5,894 nucleotides of DNA from an uncultured Collinsella sp. (lineage in GTDB: Bacteria > Actinomycetota > Coriobacteriia > Coriobacteriales > Coriobacteriaceae), in the NCBI GenBank assembly GCA_900549135.1, contig URNI01000114.1, forward strand, positions 1 to 5,894. Direction: 5' to 3'. The notes below the pieces were generated by a model that did no database searches, was not told where the DNA came from, and saw only the letters and a program-made list of their open reading frames with translations. Below are positions 1 through 5,894 of the stretch, in pieces. The position numbers and the translations under genes are program-made. Position 1 is the first letter of the stretch; each line of letters opens with the position of its first letter.

Positions 1-294
1 CCCAAGATCTCGAATGCCGAGGTCGTAGCTAGTGTTTGCGGCTTGCCTGCCATGGTTGCTCCTTTACGTGGCTCGTCGTCCCGAGGGCTTTGGTATTTGG
101 TCGCCTGCTCTACAGTCCTGGCTCGCACGGAGGCCACATTAAGTGGCCTCCGGCTCGTGCGGAACTCGCGACCGACCAAATACCAAAGCCCTCGGAACTT
201 AGGATACATGGTAGAGGCACGCTTGCTGCAAAATTCATCAGCTGGGGACCTATTCTGCGTCCCATGTCGGCTCATCTTCACTACCGGTTAATAA
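1..294. other. Intergenic region without a convincing gene
   Basis: This stretch lies downstream of the metK terminator and holds no gene I can support. Plus frame 1 stays open from the window edge to a TAA at 289-291, and another plus frame is open from 36. Both run straight through the palindrome at 81-195, their translations match no family I recognise, and neither has a good Shine-Dalgarno site. A 3' end of a gene lying to the left cannot be excluded for the first few dozen bases. Apart from the palindrome, a weak 5-bp inverted repeat (245-249 with 259-263) is visible. No tRNA or rRNA signature was seen. Confidence 0.6.
81..195. repeat. Nested palindromic element, 23-bp perfect arms
   Basis: The outer arms 81-103 and 173-195 are perfect reverse complements over 23 bp. 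Inside them, 129-137 pairs with 143-151 (9 bp, GGAGGCCAC with GTGGCCTCC) around a 5-base loop. A further 5 bp (124-128 with 157-161) extends this inner stem past a bulge at 152-156. The two stems are almost concentric, centred near 138 and 140. The right arm also carries a small direct repeat (GACC at 170-173 and 174-177), which allows a shifted pairing with 99-104. There is no T tract after it on either strand, so it does not look like a terminator. The form fits a REP- or MITE-like dispersed element or a structured RNA. No transposase is present in the window. Confidence 0.85.
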
Positions 295-327
295 AAAAGA
301 GGTACCGGTTGTTTCGGTACCTCTTTT
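293..327 (-). terminator. Intrinsic terminator of metK
   Basis: Bases 295-307 and 315-327 form a perfect 13-bp stem around a 7-base loop (308-314). Read on the minus strand, the stem is followed at once by a run of six T (complement of 293-298). It starts 38 bp after the metK stop codon. On the plus strand only four T follow inside the stem end, so it works best for metK, although weak bidirectional function is possible if a gene converges from the left. Confidence 0.9.
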
Positions 328-364
328 GGTGCATCGATATTTGGCTGTGGCTTTTCTTGTTAGC

Positions 365-1645
365 TTACAGGCCGCAGGCCGCTTTGAGTTCTTTGACTCG
401 ATCGGTTTTCTCCCAGGTGAAGTCGGGATCTTCGCGGCCAAAGTGACCGTAGGCTGCCGTCTTCTCGTAGATGGGGCGGCGCAGGTCCAGGTCGCGGATG
501 ATGGCGCCCGGGCGCAGGTCGAAGGTCTTTTCCACGGCCTCGACGATTTTGTCTTCGGCAACATGTGCGGTGCCAAAGGTGTCTACCATGATCGACAGCG
601 GCTTGGACACGCCGATGGCGTAGGCCAGCTCGACCTCGCAGCGATCTGCCAGGCCGGCGGCGACCACGTTTTTGGCGACCCAGCGCGCGGCATACGCGGC
701 GGAGCGGTCGACCTTGGTGCAGTCCTTGCCGCTAAAGGCACCGCCGCCGTGACGGCCGTAGCCGCCGTAGGTGTCGACGATGATCTTACGGCCGGTGAGG
801 CCCGTGTCGCCCATGGGGCCGCCAACGACAAAGCGACCGGTGGGGTTCACGTAGATGTCCGCGTTGTCCCACGGCATGTTCTCGGCAGCCATCACGGGGG
901 TGATGACGTGCTCGATGAGATCGGCCTTGATCTTACCCATGTCTTCGATCTCGGCGGCGTGCTGCGTGGAGATGACGATGGTCGTGACCTCGACGGGCTT
1001 GCCGTCCTCGTAGCGCACCGTGACCTGGGTCTTGCCGTCGGGACGCAGATAGGCGAGGGTACCGTCGTGACGCACGGCGGCCAGGCGCTCGGCTAGGCGG
1101 CTCGCCAAGTAGTGCGGCATGGGCATGAGGGTTTTGGTCTCGTTGGAGGCATAACCGAACATCATGCCCTGGTCGCCGGCACCGATCAGGTCGATCGGGT
1201 CGGTGGTAGCGCCGGTCTGGGTCTCGAAGGACTCGTCGACGCCCTGGGCGATATCGGGCGACTGCTCGTGGATGAGGCTCATAACGCCGCAGGTATCGCA
1301 GTCAAAACCGAACTTGGCACGGTTGTAGCCAATGCGGCGGATAACGCCGCGAGCGATTTCCTGCACGTCGACGTAGGCCTGGGTGCGAATCTCGCCGGCG
1401 ACGATGACGGTGCCGGTGGTCACGAGGGTCTCGCAGGCGCAGCGGACGTTCTCCACGTTGGCAGGCACGCCGTTGGGGGCGATGTAACCCTGCTCCTGGA
1501 GCTCTATTTCTTTGGCGAGGATTGCGTCGAGGACGGCGTCGCTGATCTGGTCAGCGATCTTATCGGGATGACCTTCGGTCACCGACTCCGACGTAAAAAC
1601 AAAGGACCCGTGTTGGGGCGGGATGGAACGAAGTTCTTCTGACAT
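365..1645 (-). CDS. metK: S-adenosylmethionine synthetase (MetK)
   Basis: This 426-residue cytosolic enzyme makes S-adenosylmethionine, the main methyl donor, from methionine and ATP, releasing phosphate and pyrophosphate (EC 2.5.1.6). The family functions as a homotetramer with Mg2+ and K+. Visible motifs are SVTEGHPDKIADQISDA near residues 21-37, whose His26 matches the catalytic histidine of the family; signature 1, GAGDQGMMFGYA, at 155-166; and the P-loop-like signature 2, GGGAFSGKD, at 300-308. The protein is longer than the E. coli enzyme (about 384 residues). Part of the difference is a short N-terminal extension, part an insertion near residues 45-66 before the CACETLVTTG strand. The ATG is supported by an AAAGGA site 5 bases upstream. 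It is transcribed away from gltX, apparently as a single gene, and ends at a strong terminator. Identification is secure. Confidence 0.98.
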   Translation of the reverse strand: MSEELRSIPPQHGSFVFTSESVTEGHPDKIADQISDAVLDAILAKEIELQEQGYIAPNGVPANVENVRCACETLVTTGTVIVAGEIRTQAYVDVQEIARGVIRRIGYNRAKFGFDCDTCGVMSLIHEQSPDIAQGVDESFETQTGATTDPIDLIGAGDQGMMFGYASNETKTLMPMPHYLASRLAERLAAVRHDGTLAYLRPDGKTQVTVRYEDGKPVEVTTIVISTQHAAEIEDMGKIKADLIEHVITPVMAAENMPWDNADIYVNPTGRFVVGGPMGDTGLTGRKIIVDTYGGYGRHGGGAFSGKDCTKVDRSAAYAARWVAKNVVAAGLADRCEVELAYAIGVSKPLSIMVDTFGTAHVAEDKIVEAVEKTFDLRPGAIIRDLDLRRPIYEKTAAYGHFGREDPDFTWEKTDRVKELKAACGL

Positions 1646-1706
1646 GATTGTCCTTTCAAAAACGTGTCCCGGCGACCGTTACCATTCCGCCGGGCTCTGT
1701 ATGCAA
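1646..1706 (-). promoter_or_regulatory. metK 5' leader with GC-rich hairpin and ribosome binding site
   Basis: Read on the minus strand, CCCGGCG (1694-1688) pairs with CGCCGGG (1674-1668) across a 13-base loop, giving a 7-bp GC stem with a possible eighth G-U pair. The Shine-Dalgarno AAAGGA (1656-1651) follows, then 5 bases to the ATG. The upstream CCTT (minus strand, near 1705-1710) could pair with AAGG of the Shine-Dalgarno, but only over 4 bp. metK leaders in several bacteria carry SAM-sensing riboswitches (the SAM-III/SMK and SAM-VI classes overlap the ribosome binding site). I could not match this leader to any of them, so a regulatory role is only a possibility. The left limit depends on the predicted promoter. 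Confidence 0.45.
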
Positions 1707-1712
1707 GGGCAC

Positions 1713-1718
1713 ATCATA
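1713..1718 (-). promoter_or_regulatory. Candidate metK -10 box
   Basis: TATGAT on the minus strand matches the TATAAT consensus at five of six positions and lies about 67 bp upstream of the metK start. The predicted transcript would begin near 1706. No good TTGACA-like -35 is found at 16-18 bp (the region 1735-1741 reads poorly), which is common in Actinobacteria. The inverted repeat starting at 1751 lies just outside the expected polymerase core contacts. Confidence 0.45.
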
Positions 1719-1750
1719 GCGCGTTAAATGAATATTCACACCCTTTCCGC

Positions 1751-1842
1751 ACCTACTCATTGGGGACAGGCTTAAATGACCAGCCTTAAGCTAAGAACGT
1801 CCCATACGACTGGTCATTTAAGCCTGTCCCCAATGAGTAGGT
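1751..1842. repeat. Perfect 33-bp inverted repeat between metK and gltX
   Basis: Arms 1751-1783 and 1810-1842 are perfect reverse complements over 33 bp, separated by a 26-base spacer (1784-1809). The arms contain CATTGGGGACAGGCTTAAAT. Just outside, TCCGCA (1746-1751) and TGCGGA (1855-1860) add an imperfect continuation. GCTTAA (1770-1775) can also pair with TTAAGC (1786-1791) in the spacer, so two local folds compete. No T tract follows on either strand, so it is not a standard terminator. The lower GC content and the position between two divergent promoters suggest an inserted palindromic element. TGGGGACAG-type palindromes occur near REP-associated (Y1) transposases in some bacteria, but that link is from memory and untested here. 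Confidence 0.9.
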
Positions 1843-1877
1843 CGATGCCCTTTGTGCGGAGGTGGGCATTGTTGCTT

Positions 1878-1883
1878 TATACT
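1878..1883 (+). promoter_or_regulatory. Candidate gltX -10 box
   Basis: TATACT, preceded by TT, matches TATAAT at five of six positions and lies 40 bp upstream of the gltX start, giving a leader of about 35 bases. The hexamer 17 bp upstream (1855-1860, TGCGGA) is a poor -35 match. The inverted repeat ends at 1842, just upstream of the expected -35 region. Confidence 0.45.
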
Positions 1884-1911
1884 GGTGCGGTTAGACATCC
1901 ATCCTGCAATC

Positions 1912-1917
1912 GAGGAG
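1912..1917 (+). promoter_or_regulatory. gltX ribosome binding site
   Basis: GAGGAG lies 6 bases before the ATG at 1924. It decides the start: the frame stays open upstream to a TTG at 1852, but that start would add 24 residues with no family match, lacks a Shine-Dalgarno, and would overlap the likely promoter. Confidence 0.85.
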
Positions 1918-1923
1918 ATTTCC

Positions 1924-3399
1924 ATGGCATCAGACGTTCGCGTCCGCTTTGCACCCTCACCGACGGGCAAGCTGCACATCGGCGGCGCCCGCACCGCTAT
2001 CTATAACTGGGCTTTCGCCCGCGCAAACGGCGGCACGTTCATCCTGCGCATCGACGACACCGACCCCACCCGCTCCACCGACGAGAACACGCAGATCATC
2101 CTGCGCGCCATGCGTTGGCTGGGCCTGGACTGGGACGAGGGTCCCGAGGTGGGCGGCGATTTTGGCCCCTACGCCCAGACCGAGCGCCTGGACCTGTACA
2201 AGCAGGCCGCCCAGAAGCTTTGGGACGAGGGCAAGGCTTATCCCTGCTTCTGCACCAAGGAGCAGCTCGACGCCGACCGCAAGGCCGCGCAGGAGCGCAA
2301 GGACCCCTTCCAGGGCTATCAGCGCCGTTGCCGCGATCTTGATCCCGAGGAGGCCCGCCGCCGCATCGAGGCCGGCGAGTCCTACGTCCTGCGCATCAAG
2401 GTGCCCGAGGACCGCGGCGACGTCGTTATCCACGACGCCGTCCACGGCGAGGTAACCTTTGACGCCAAGGAGCTCGACGACTTTGTCATCTTCCGCTCTG
2501 ACGGCACGCCCACGTATAACTTTGCGACCGTCGTCGACGACGCCATGATGAAGATCACCCATGTCATCCGTGGCGACGACCACCTGTCCAACACCCCGCG
2601 TCAGGTCATGGTGTACGAGGCCCTCGGCGCTCCCGTGCCCACGTTCGCTCACATCTCCATGATCCTGGGCGCCGACGGCAAGAAGCTCTCCAAGCGCCAC
2701 GGCGCCACCTCGGTGGAGGAGTACCGCGACGCCGGCTACCTGTCCGACGCCTTTGTCAACTACCTGGCGTTGCTCGGCTGGTCGCTCGACGGCGAGACTA
2801 CGATCATTCCGCGTGATGTCCTTGCCAGCAAGTTTTCGCTCGACCGCATCTCCAAGAACCCGGCGACCTTCGACCCCAAGAAGCTCGACTGGGTCAATGC
2901 CGAGTACATCAACGGCATGTCCGACGCCCAGTTTGCCGACGAGATCATGGTCCCCGAGCTGCACGAGGCGGGCCTCATCGAGGGCAACGTCGAGTACGGC
3001 GAGGACTGGATCGACGCGCTTGCCGCTATCGTCAAGCCGCGCACTAAGATGCCGACCGACGCCGTGACCGTCGCCGCTCCCATCTTTGCCACGGCCGAGA
3101 CGCTCGAGTATGACGAGAAGTCCGTTAACAAGGGCCTAGCCAAGGAAGGCATGGGTGCCATCCTGGACGCCGCCAAGGCCGCGCTCGAGGGTGTCACCGA
3201 GTGGACCGCCGCGAACATCGACGCCACGCTTGAGCCGCTGCCCGAGCAGATGGACCTTAAGAAGCGCGTGGTGTTCCAGGCCGTGCGCGTCGCCGTCTGC
3301 GGCAACATGGTGAGCCCCCCGCTGGGCGAGACCATGGCTCTCGTCGGCCGCGACGACTGCCTGGCGCGCATCGACCGCGCCCGCACGATGGCGCTGTAG
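1924..3399 (+). CDS. gltX: Glutamyl-tRNA synthetase (GltX)
   Basis: This 491-residue cytosolic class I aminoacyl-tRNA synthetase charges tRNA-Glu with glutamate using ATP. Near the N-terminus, RFAPSPTGKLHIGG (residues 8-21) carries the HIGH-type signature and starts the Rossmann fold. The class I KMSKS-type loop is KLSKR at 254-258 (in GADGKKLSKRHGA). Cys108 and Cys110 (CFC) with Tyr132 and Cys136 (YQRRC) fit the family's zinc-binding insert. YNFATVVDD and HVIRGDDHLSNTPRQ are further typical blocks, and the C-terminal third is the helical anticodon-binding part. Length is normal for the family. In bacteria lacking GlnRS the enzyme also charges tRNA-Gln for later amidation by GatCAB. Whether this one is non-discriminating cannot be read from the window. 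It diverges from metK and ends at its own terminator before priA. Confidence 0.98.
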   Translation: MASDVRVRFAPSPTGKLHIGGARTAIYNWAFARANGGTFILRIDDTDPTRSTDENTQIILRAMRWLGLDWDEGPEVGGDFGPYAQTERLDLYKQAAQKLWDEGKAYPCFCTKEQLDADRKAAQERKDPFQGYQRRCRDLDPEEARRRIEAGESYVLRIKVPEDRGDVVIHDAVHGEVTFDAKELDDFVIFRSDGTPTYNFATVVDDAMMKITHVIRGDDHLSNTPRQVMVYEALGAPVPTFAHISMILGADGKKLSKRHGATSVEEYRDAGYLSDAFVNYLALLGWSLDGETTIIPRDVLASKFSLDRISKNPATFDPKKLDWVNAEYINGMSDAQFADEIMVPELHEAGLIEGNVEYGEDWIDALAAIVKPRTKMPTDAVTVAAPIFATAETLEYDEKSVNKGLAKEGMGAILDAAKAALEGVTEWTAANIDATLEPLPEQMDLKKRVVFQAVRVAVCGNMVSPPLGETMALVGRDDCLARIDRARTMAL

Positions 3400-3422
3400 C
3401 AGCCGTGTAAACGCATGTATCC

Positions 3423-3454
3423 GAGCCCCGTTCACCCGAGCGGGGCTCTTGTTT
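3423..3454 (+). terminator. Intrinsic terminator of gltX
   Basis: GAGCCCCG (3423-3430) pairs with CGGGGCTC (3441-3448). Three more inner pairs, one of them G-U, extend the stem to 11 bp around the 4-base loop 3434-3437. A short T-rich tail TTGTTT follows (3449-3454). The interrupted T tract suggests incomplete termination, which would let some transcripts continue into priA 34 bp further on. Confidence 0.8.
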
Positions 3455-3471
3455 CCGTAGACGTATGGGAT

Positions 3472-3477
3472 AGGAGG
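3472..3477 (+). promoter_or_regulatory. priA ribosome binding site
   Basis: AGGAGG followed by TG is a near-perfect complement of the 16S rRNA tail. It stands 10 bases before the GTG at 3488, slightly longer than ideal. An in-frame TAG at 3458-3460 rules out any start further upstream, so this site fixes GTG 3488 as the outermost possible start. Confidence 0.8.
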
Positions 3478-3487
3478 TGCTGGAGCC

Positions 3488-5894
3488 GTGGCCGAGCAAC
3501 TGTCACTGTTTGGTTCGCCGGAACCGGAGGAGGTTCCGGTGAAGCCAGTGTCTGCCGCTGCCTCGGCTCAGCCTAAGCCTGCACCTGAGCCCATCGCCGC
3601 CTATGCGAGCGTGGTTCTCGACATCCCGACGCGTGCGCTGTCCGAGCCGTTTGCCTATGGCATTCCTCAACCCCTTGCTAGCGACGCGCAGATCGGATCC
3701 ACGGTCCTGGTCCATTTTGGCAACCGTGCTGCCGCAGGCTACATCGTCGACATTGCGCCCGAGCTGGGCGATCTGCAGGGCAACAGCGCGCTCGACCCCG
3801 CGCGCATTAAAGCCGTCGAAGCCATCCTCAGCAAACCGCTCTTTACCGCCGAGGCTGCCCGTATCGCGCGCTGGATGAGCCGCGAGTATGTCGCGACGCT
3901 TTCCGAGTGCCTGCGCCTGTTTTTGCCCCCGGGTGGAAGCCCGCGCGTGGTCAAGGGCGACGACGGCGTGTGGACGGTTGAACGTCCCGCCGTCAAGCCT
4001 ATCCAAAACCGCTGGGTCATGCTCACGCCCGAGGGCTTTGACTATACGCCGCCCAAGACCGCGGTCCGCCAGCGCCAGCTCATCGAGGCACTGCGGTGCG
4101 GCCCGGTCACGACGCGCGACCTCAACCTGCTCTATAACAGCATGTCGGCGACCATCAAGGCGCTTGAAAAACGCGGTGTCGTGGTGGTGGAAGAGCGCCG
4201 TGCGTGGCGTGGCTGCAGCGAGCAGACCACGCTGTCCTCGGCGAGCGGTAAGGCGCCGGTGGCACTCACCAACGGCCAGCAGCAGGCGCTCGCGCAGATT
4301 GAGCGAGCTCGCCTGGATGCACACGGCGACGTGGTGCTCGTCGATGGCGTCACCGGTTCCGGCAAAACCGAGGTCTACCTCTCCGCCATCGAGCGCGTGC
4401 TGGCAGCCGGCCGTTCGGCCTGCGTGCTCGTGCCCGAGATCTCGCTGACGGCCCAGACCGTCGGCCGTTTTCGCTCGCGCTTTGGCGAAACGGTTGCGGT
4501 CTTCCACTCGCGCCTTTCGGCCGGTGAGCGCTTGGACCAATGGGATATGGTCGCCAGCGGTGCCGCGCGCGTGGTCGTGGGCGCCCGCTCGGCGCTCTTT
4601 TGCCCGCTCAGCGACTTGGGCCTTATCATCATCGACGAGGAGCACGAGACCAGTTACAAGCAGGGTTCCAGCCCGCGCTACCATGCGCGCGAAGTGGCGG
4701 CCGAGATGGCGCGTCGCTATCGCTGCCCGCTCGTGCTGGGCTCGGCCACGCCTTCTGCTGAGGCCCTCGACCGCTGCCTCCGTGGCACGTATAACGGTGC
4801 CACCTGGACGCGCGTCGAGATGCCCGAGCGCCCGGGACACGCCGTGCTGCCGACAGTCCGCATTGCCGACCTGCGCCGCGAGTTCTCGCACGGCAGCCGC
4901 TCTATGTTCTCAAAACCGCTGATGGAAGGCCTGGAGCGTGTGGTCGAGCGCCGCGAGAAGGCCGTGTTGCTGCATAACCGCCGTGGCTTTGCGCCGTTCC
5001 TTATGTGCCGCGAGTGCGGCTGCGTCCCCACCTGCAACCACTGCTCCACCGCGCTTACGTATCACGAGCGCACGCACACGCTGCAGTGTCACACATGCGG
5101 TTCGTCTTGGCGCGTGCAGCCGTATCCCGCGCCCACGAGCCGTTGCCCCAAATGTGGCAGTCGCTACCTGGCAAAAATGGGCCTGGGTACGCAGCAGATC
5201 GAGGACGCACTGCACCAGATGTTGCCCAAGGACGTCGCCATTATTCGTATGGATGCCGATTCCACGCGCGGCAAGGATGCGCACAAAAAGCTGCTTGAGC
5301 AGTTCGATGCGGCGGATTGCGCCGTGTTGCTGGGCACCCAAATGATCGCAAAAGGTCTCGACTTTCCCGAGGTCACGCTCGTGGGCGTGGTCAATGCCGA
5401 CTTCGCCCTCAAGCTGCCGGACTTCCGCGCAGGGGAGCGCGCCTACGATCTGCTGGAGCAAGTCGCCGGCCGTGCCGGTCGTGGTGATCGCCCCGGCGAG
5501 GTCATCGTCCAGACCTACCTGCCCGAGGACCCGGTCATTCGCGCCGTCGCTGAGCATGACCGTTCGATCTTTACCGACTACGACCTGGACCAGCGCCGCG
5601 ACGCCCTGTACCCGCCGTTTGTTCGCCTGGTCAACATCTTGGTGTGGTCGGCGAACCGAGACGAAGCGCAGGACTACATCGGGCGCATTGCAAAGCTCCT
5701 CAAGCGCCGTTGGCATGCTGCCGCGCCCGACTTTTTGCGGGCGGGGAGTGCCGTGCCGCAGGTGCTGGGCCCGGCTTCGTGTGTAATCGAGAGAGCCAAG
5801 GACCGCTACCGCTTCCATCTGCTTGTGAAGTCGCCCGTGGGGTACCATGTCTCTGATGATATCGACGCCTGCCTCAAAGAGGCGGGCTTCGTGC
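3488..5894 (+). CDS. priA: Primosomal replication-restart helicase PriA (3' end cut by window)
   Basis: PriA recognises abandoned replication forks and recombination intermediates and reloads the replicative helicase. The 802 codons seen run off the window. E. coli PriA has 732 residues and B. subtilis about 805, so only a short C-terminal tail should be missing. In order: a Pro/Ala-rich extension (1-39) with QLSLF at 4-8; the 3'-end-binding domain (about 40-140, including VHFGN at 75-79); a winged helix (about 190-240); Walker A GVTGSGKT at 287-294; Walker B DEEH at 383-386; GSATP at 418-422; eight zinc cysteines in pairs (507/510, 516/519, 534/537, 553/556); GTQMIAKGLDF at 616-626; QVAGRAGR at 658-665; and the C-terminal domain with YPPFVRL and VLGPA. 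The zinc-binding spacing between Cys537 and Cys553 is 15 residues, against 9 in E. coli. All helicase motifs look intact. No separate promoter was evident in the 34-bp gap, so read-through from gltX or a promoter inside it is likely. Confidence 0.97.
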   Translation, partial: MAEQLSLFGSPEPEEVPVKPVSAAASAQPKPAPEPIAAYASVVLDIPTRALSEPFAYGIPQPLASDAQIGSTVLVHFGNRAAAGYIVDIAPELGDLQGNSALDPARIKAVEAILSKPLFTAEAARIARWMSREYVATLSECLRLFLPPGGSPRVVKGDDGVWTVERPAVKPIQNRWVMLTPEGFDYTPPKTAVRQRQLIEALRCGPVTTRDLNLLYNSMSATIKALEKRGVVVVEERRAWRGCSEQTTLSSASGKAPVALTNGQQQALAQIERARLDAHGDVVLVDGVTGSGKTEVYLSAIERVLAAGRSACVLVPEISLTAQTVGRFRSRFGETVAVFHSRLSAGERLDQWDMVASGAARVVVGARSALFCPLSDLGLIIIDEEHETSYKQGSSPRYHAREVAAEMARRYRCPLVLGSATPSAEALDRCLRGTYNGATWTRVEMPERPGHAVLPTVRIADLRREFSHGSRSMFSKPLMEGLERVVERREKAVLLHNRRGFAPFLMCRECGCVPTCNHCSTALTYHERTHTLQCHTCGSSWRVQPYPAPTSRCPKCGSRYLAKMGLGTQQIEDALHQMLPKDVAIIRMDADSTRGKDAHKKLLEQFDAADCAVLLGTQMIAKGLDFPEVTLVGVVNADFALKLPDFRAGERAYDLLEQVAGRAGRGDRPGEVIVQTYLPEDPVIRAVAEHDRSIFTDYDLDQRRDALYPPFVRLVNILVWSANRDEAQDYIGRIAKLLKRRWHAAAPDFLRAGSAVPQVLGPASCVIERAKDRYRFHLLVKSPVGYHVSDDIDACLKEAGFV
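3526..3541 (+). promoter_or_regulatory. Possible internal priA start: second Shine-Dalgarno and GTG
   Basis: GGAGGAGG (3526-3533) lies 5 bases before an in-frame GTG at 3539-3541 (codon 18 of the long form). Its strength and spacing rival the upstream site. Initiation here would give a PriA lacking the QLSLF motif but keeping every conserved domain. The same bases simply encode Glu-Glu-Val in an acidic, Pro-rich linker, so the match may be chance. Confidence 0.35.

Noticed and set aside
81..195. tRNA or other known RNA gene in the nested palindrome
   Set aside because: No cloverleaf, T-loop or anticodon-arm pattern could be laid onto it. The fold is one long nested hairpin.
36..446. 136-codon plus-strand frame spanning the palindrome, the terminator and the metK 3' end
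   Set aside because: It crosses an inverted repeat, an intrinsic terminator and the end of metK, and its translation matches no known family.
326..1096. Long open frame on the plus strand opposite metK
   Set aside because: It lies antisense to a secure metK, its translation resembles no family, and such frames are expected opposite GC-rich codons.
1751..1842. The 33-bp inverted repeat as a bidirectional transcription terminator
   Set aside because: It lies upstream of both divergent genes and has no T tract on either side.
1852..1923. Upstream TTG start extending GltX by 24 residues
   Set aside because: No Shine-Dalgarno, no family similarity, and overlap with the likely gltX promoter. The ATG at 1924 has a well-placed GAGGAG.
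1957..2964. 335-codon open frame on the minus strand opposite gltX
   Set aside because: Antisense shadow of gltX caused by GC-rich third positions. No family motif and no plausible ribosome binding site.
3503..4891. 462-codon open frame on the minus strand opposite priA
   Set aside because: Antisense shadow of priA. Arg/Ala/Gly/His-rich translation without recognisable domains, while the plus frame carries every PriA motif.
4910..5848. 312-codon open frame on the minus strand opposite the 3' part of priA
   Set aside because: Same shadow effect. The plus strand encodes zinc-binding and helicase motifs throughout.

Overview
This is a GC-rich housekeeping segment from the core chromosome of a bacterium. 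The MetK, GltX and PriA sequences, the GC-rich codon use and the Actinobacteria-like signals suggest a member of the Coriobacteriia, with Collinsella or a close relative as the best guess. That assignment comes from overall sequence impression and no search was possible.

Layout, left to right. Bases 1-294 hold no convincing gene but contain a large nested palindrome (81-195). A strong intrinsic terminator (293-327) then ends metK, which lies on the minus strand (365-1645) and encodes S-adenosylmethionine synthetase. The 278-bp gap 1646-1923 separates metK from the divergent gltX. It holds a metK leader with a GC-rich hairpin, a candidate -10 box for each gene, and a perfect 33-bp inverted repeat (1751-1842) lying between the two core promoters. 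gltX (1924-3399, plus strand; glutamyl-tRNA synthetase) ends at an intrinsic terminator (3423-3454). priA (3488 to the window edge, plus strand; primosomal helicase PriA) follows 34 bp later, and only its last few codons appear to be missing.

The three genes serve separate core processes: methyl-donor synthesis, tRNA charging and replication restart. They do not form a functional operon. metK and gltX diverge, and priA may depend partly on read-through from gltX.

I found no defence system, CRISPR array, insertion sequence with a transposase, tRNA or rRNA. Three points deserve a second look. PriA starts with a Pro/Ala-rich extension carrying QLSLF, an exact match to the bacterial sliding-clamp binding consensus, and a second well-placed Shine-Dalgarno and GTG in frame could give a shorter form without it. 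Two unrelated-looking perfect inverted repeats (23 bp and 33 bp arms) sit in the intergenic spaces and look like dispersed non-autonomous palindromic elements. The metK leader has a conserved-looking hairpin just upstream of its ribosome binding site.
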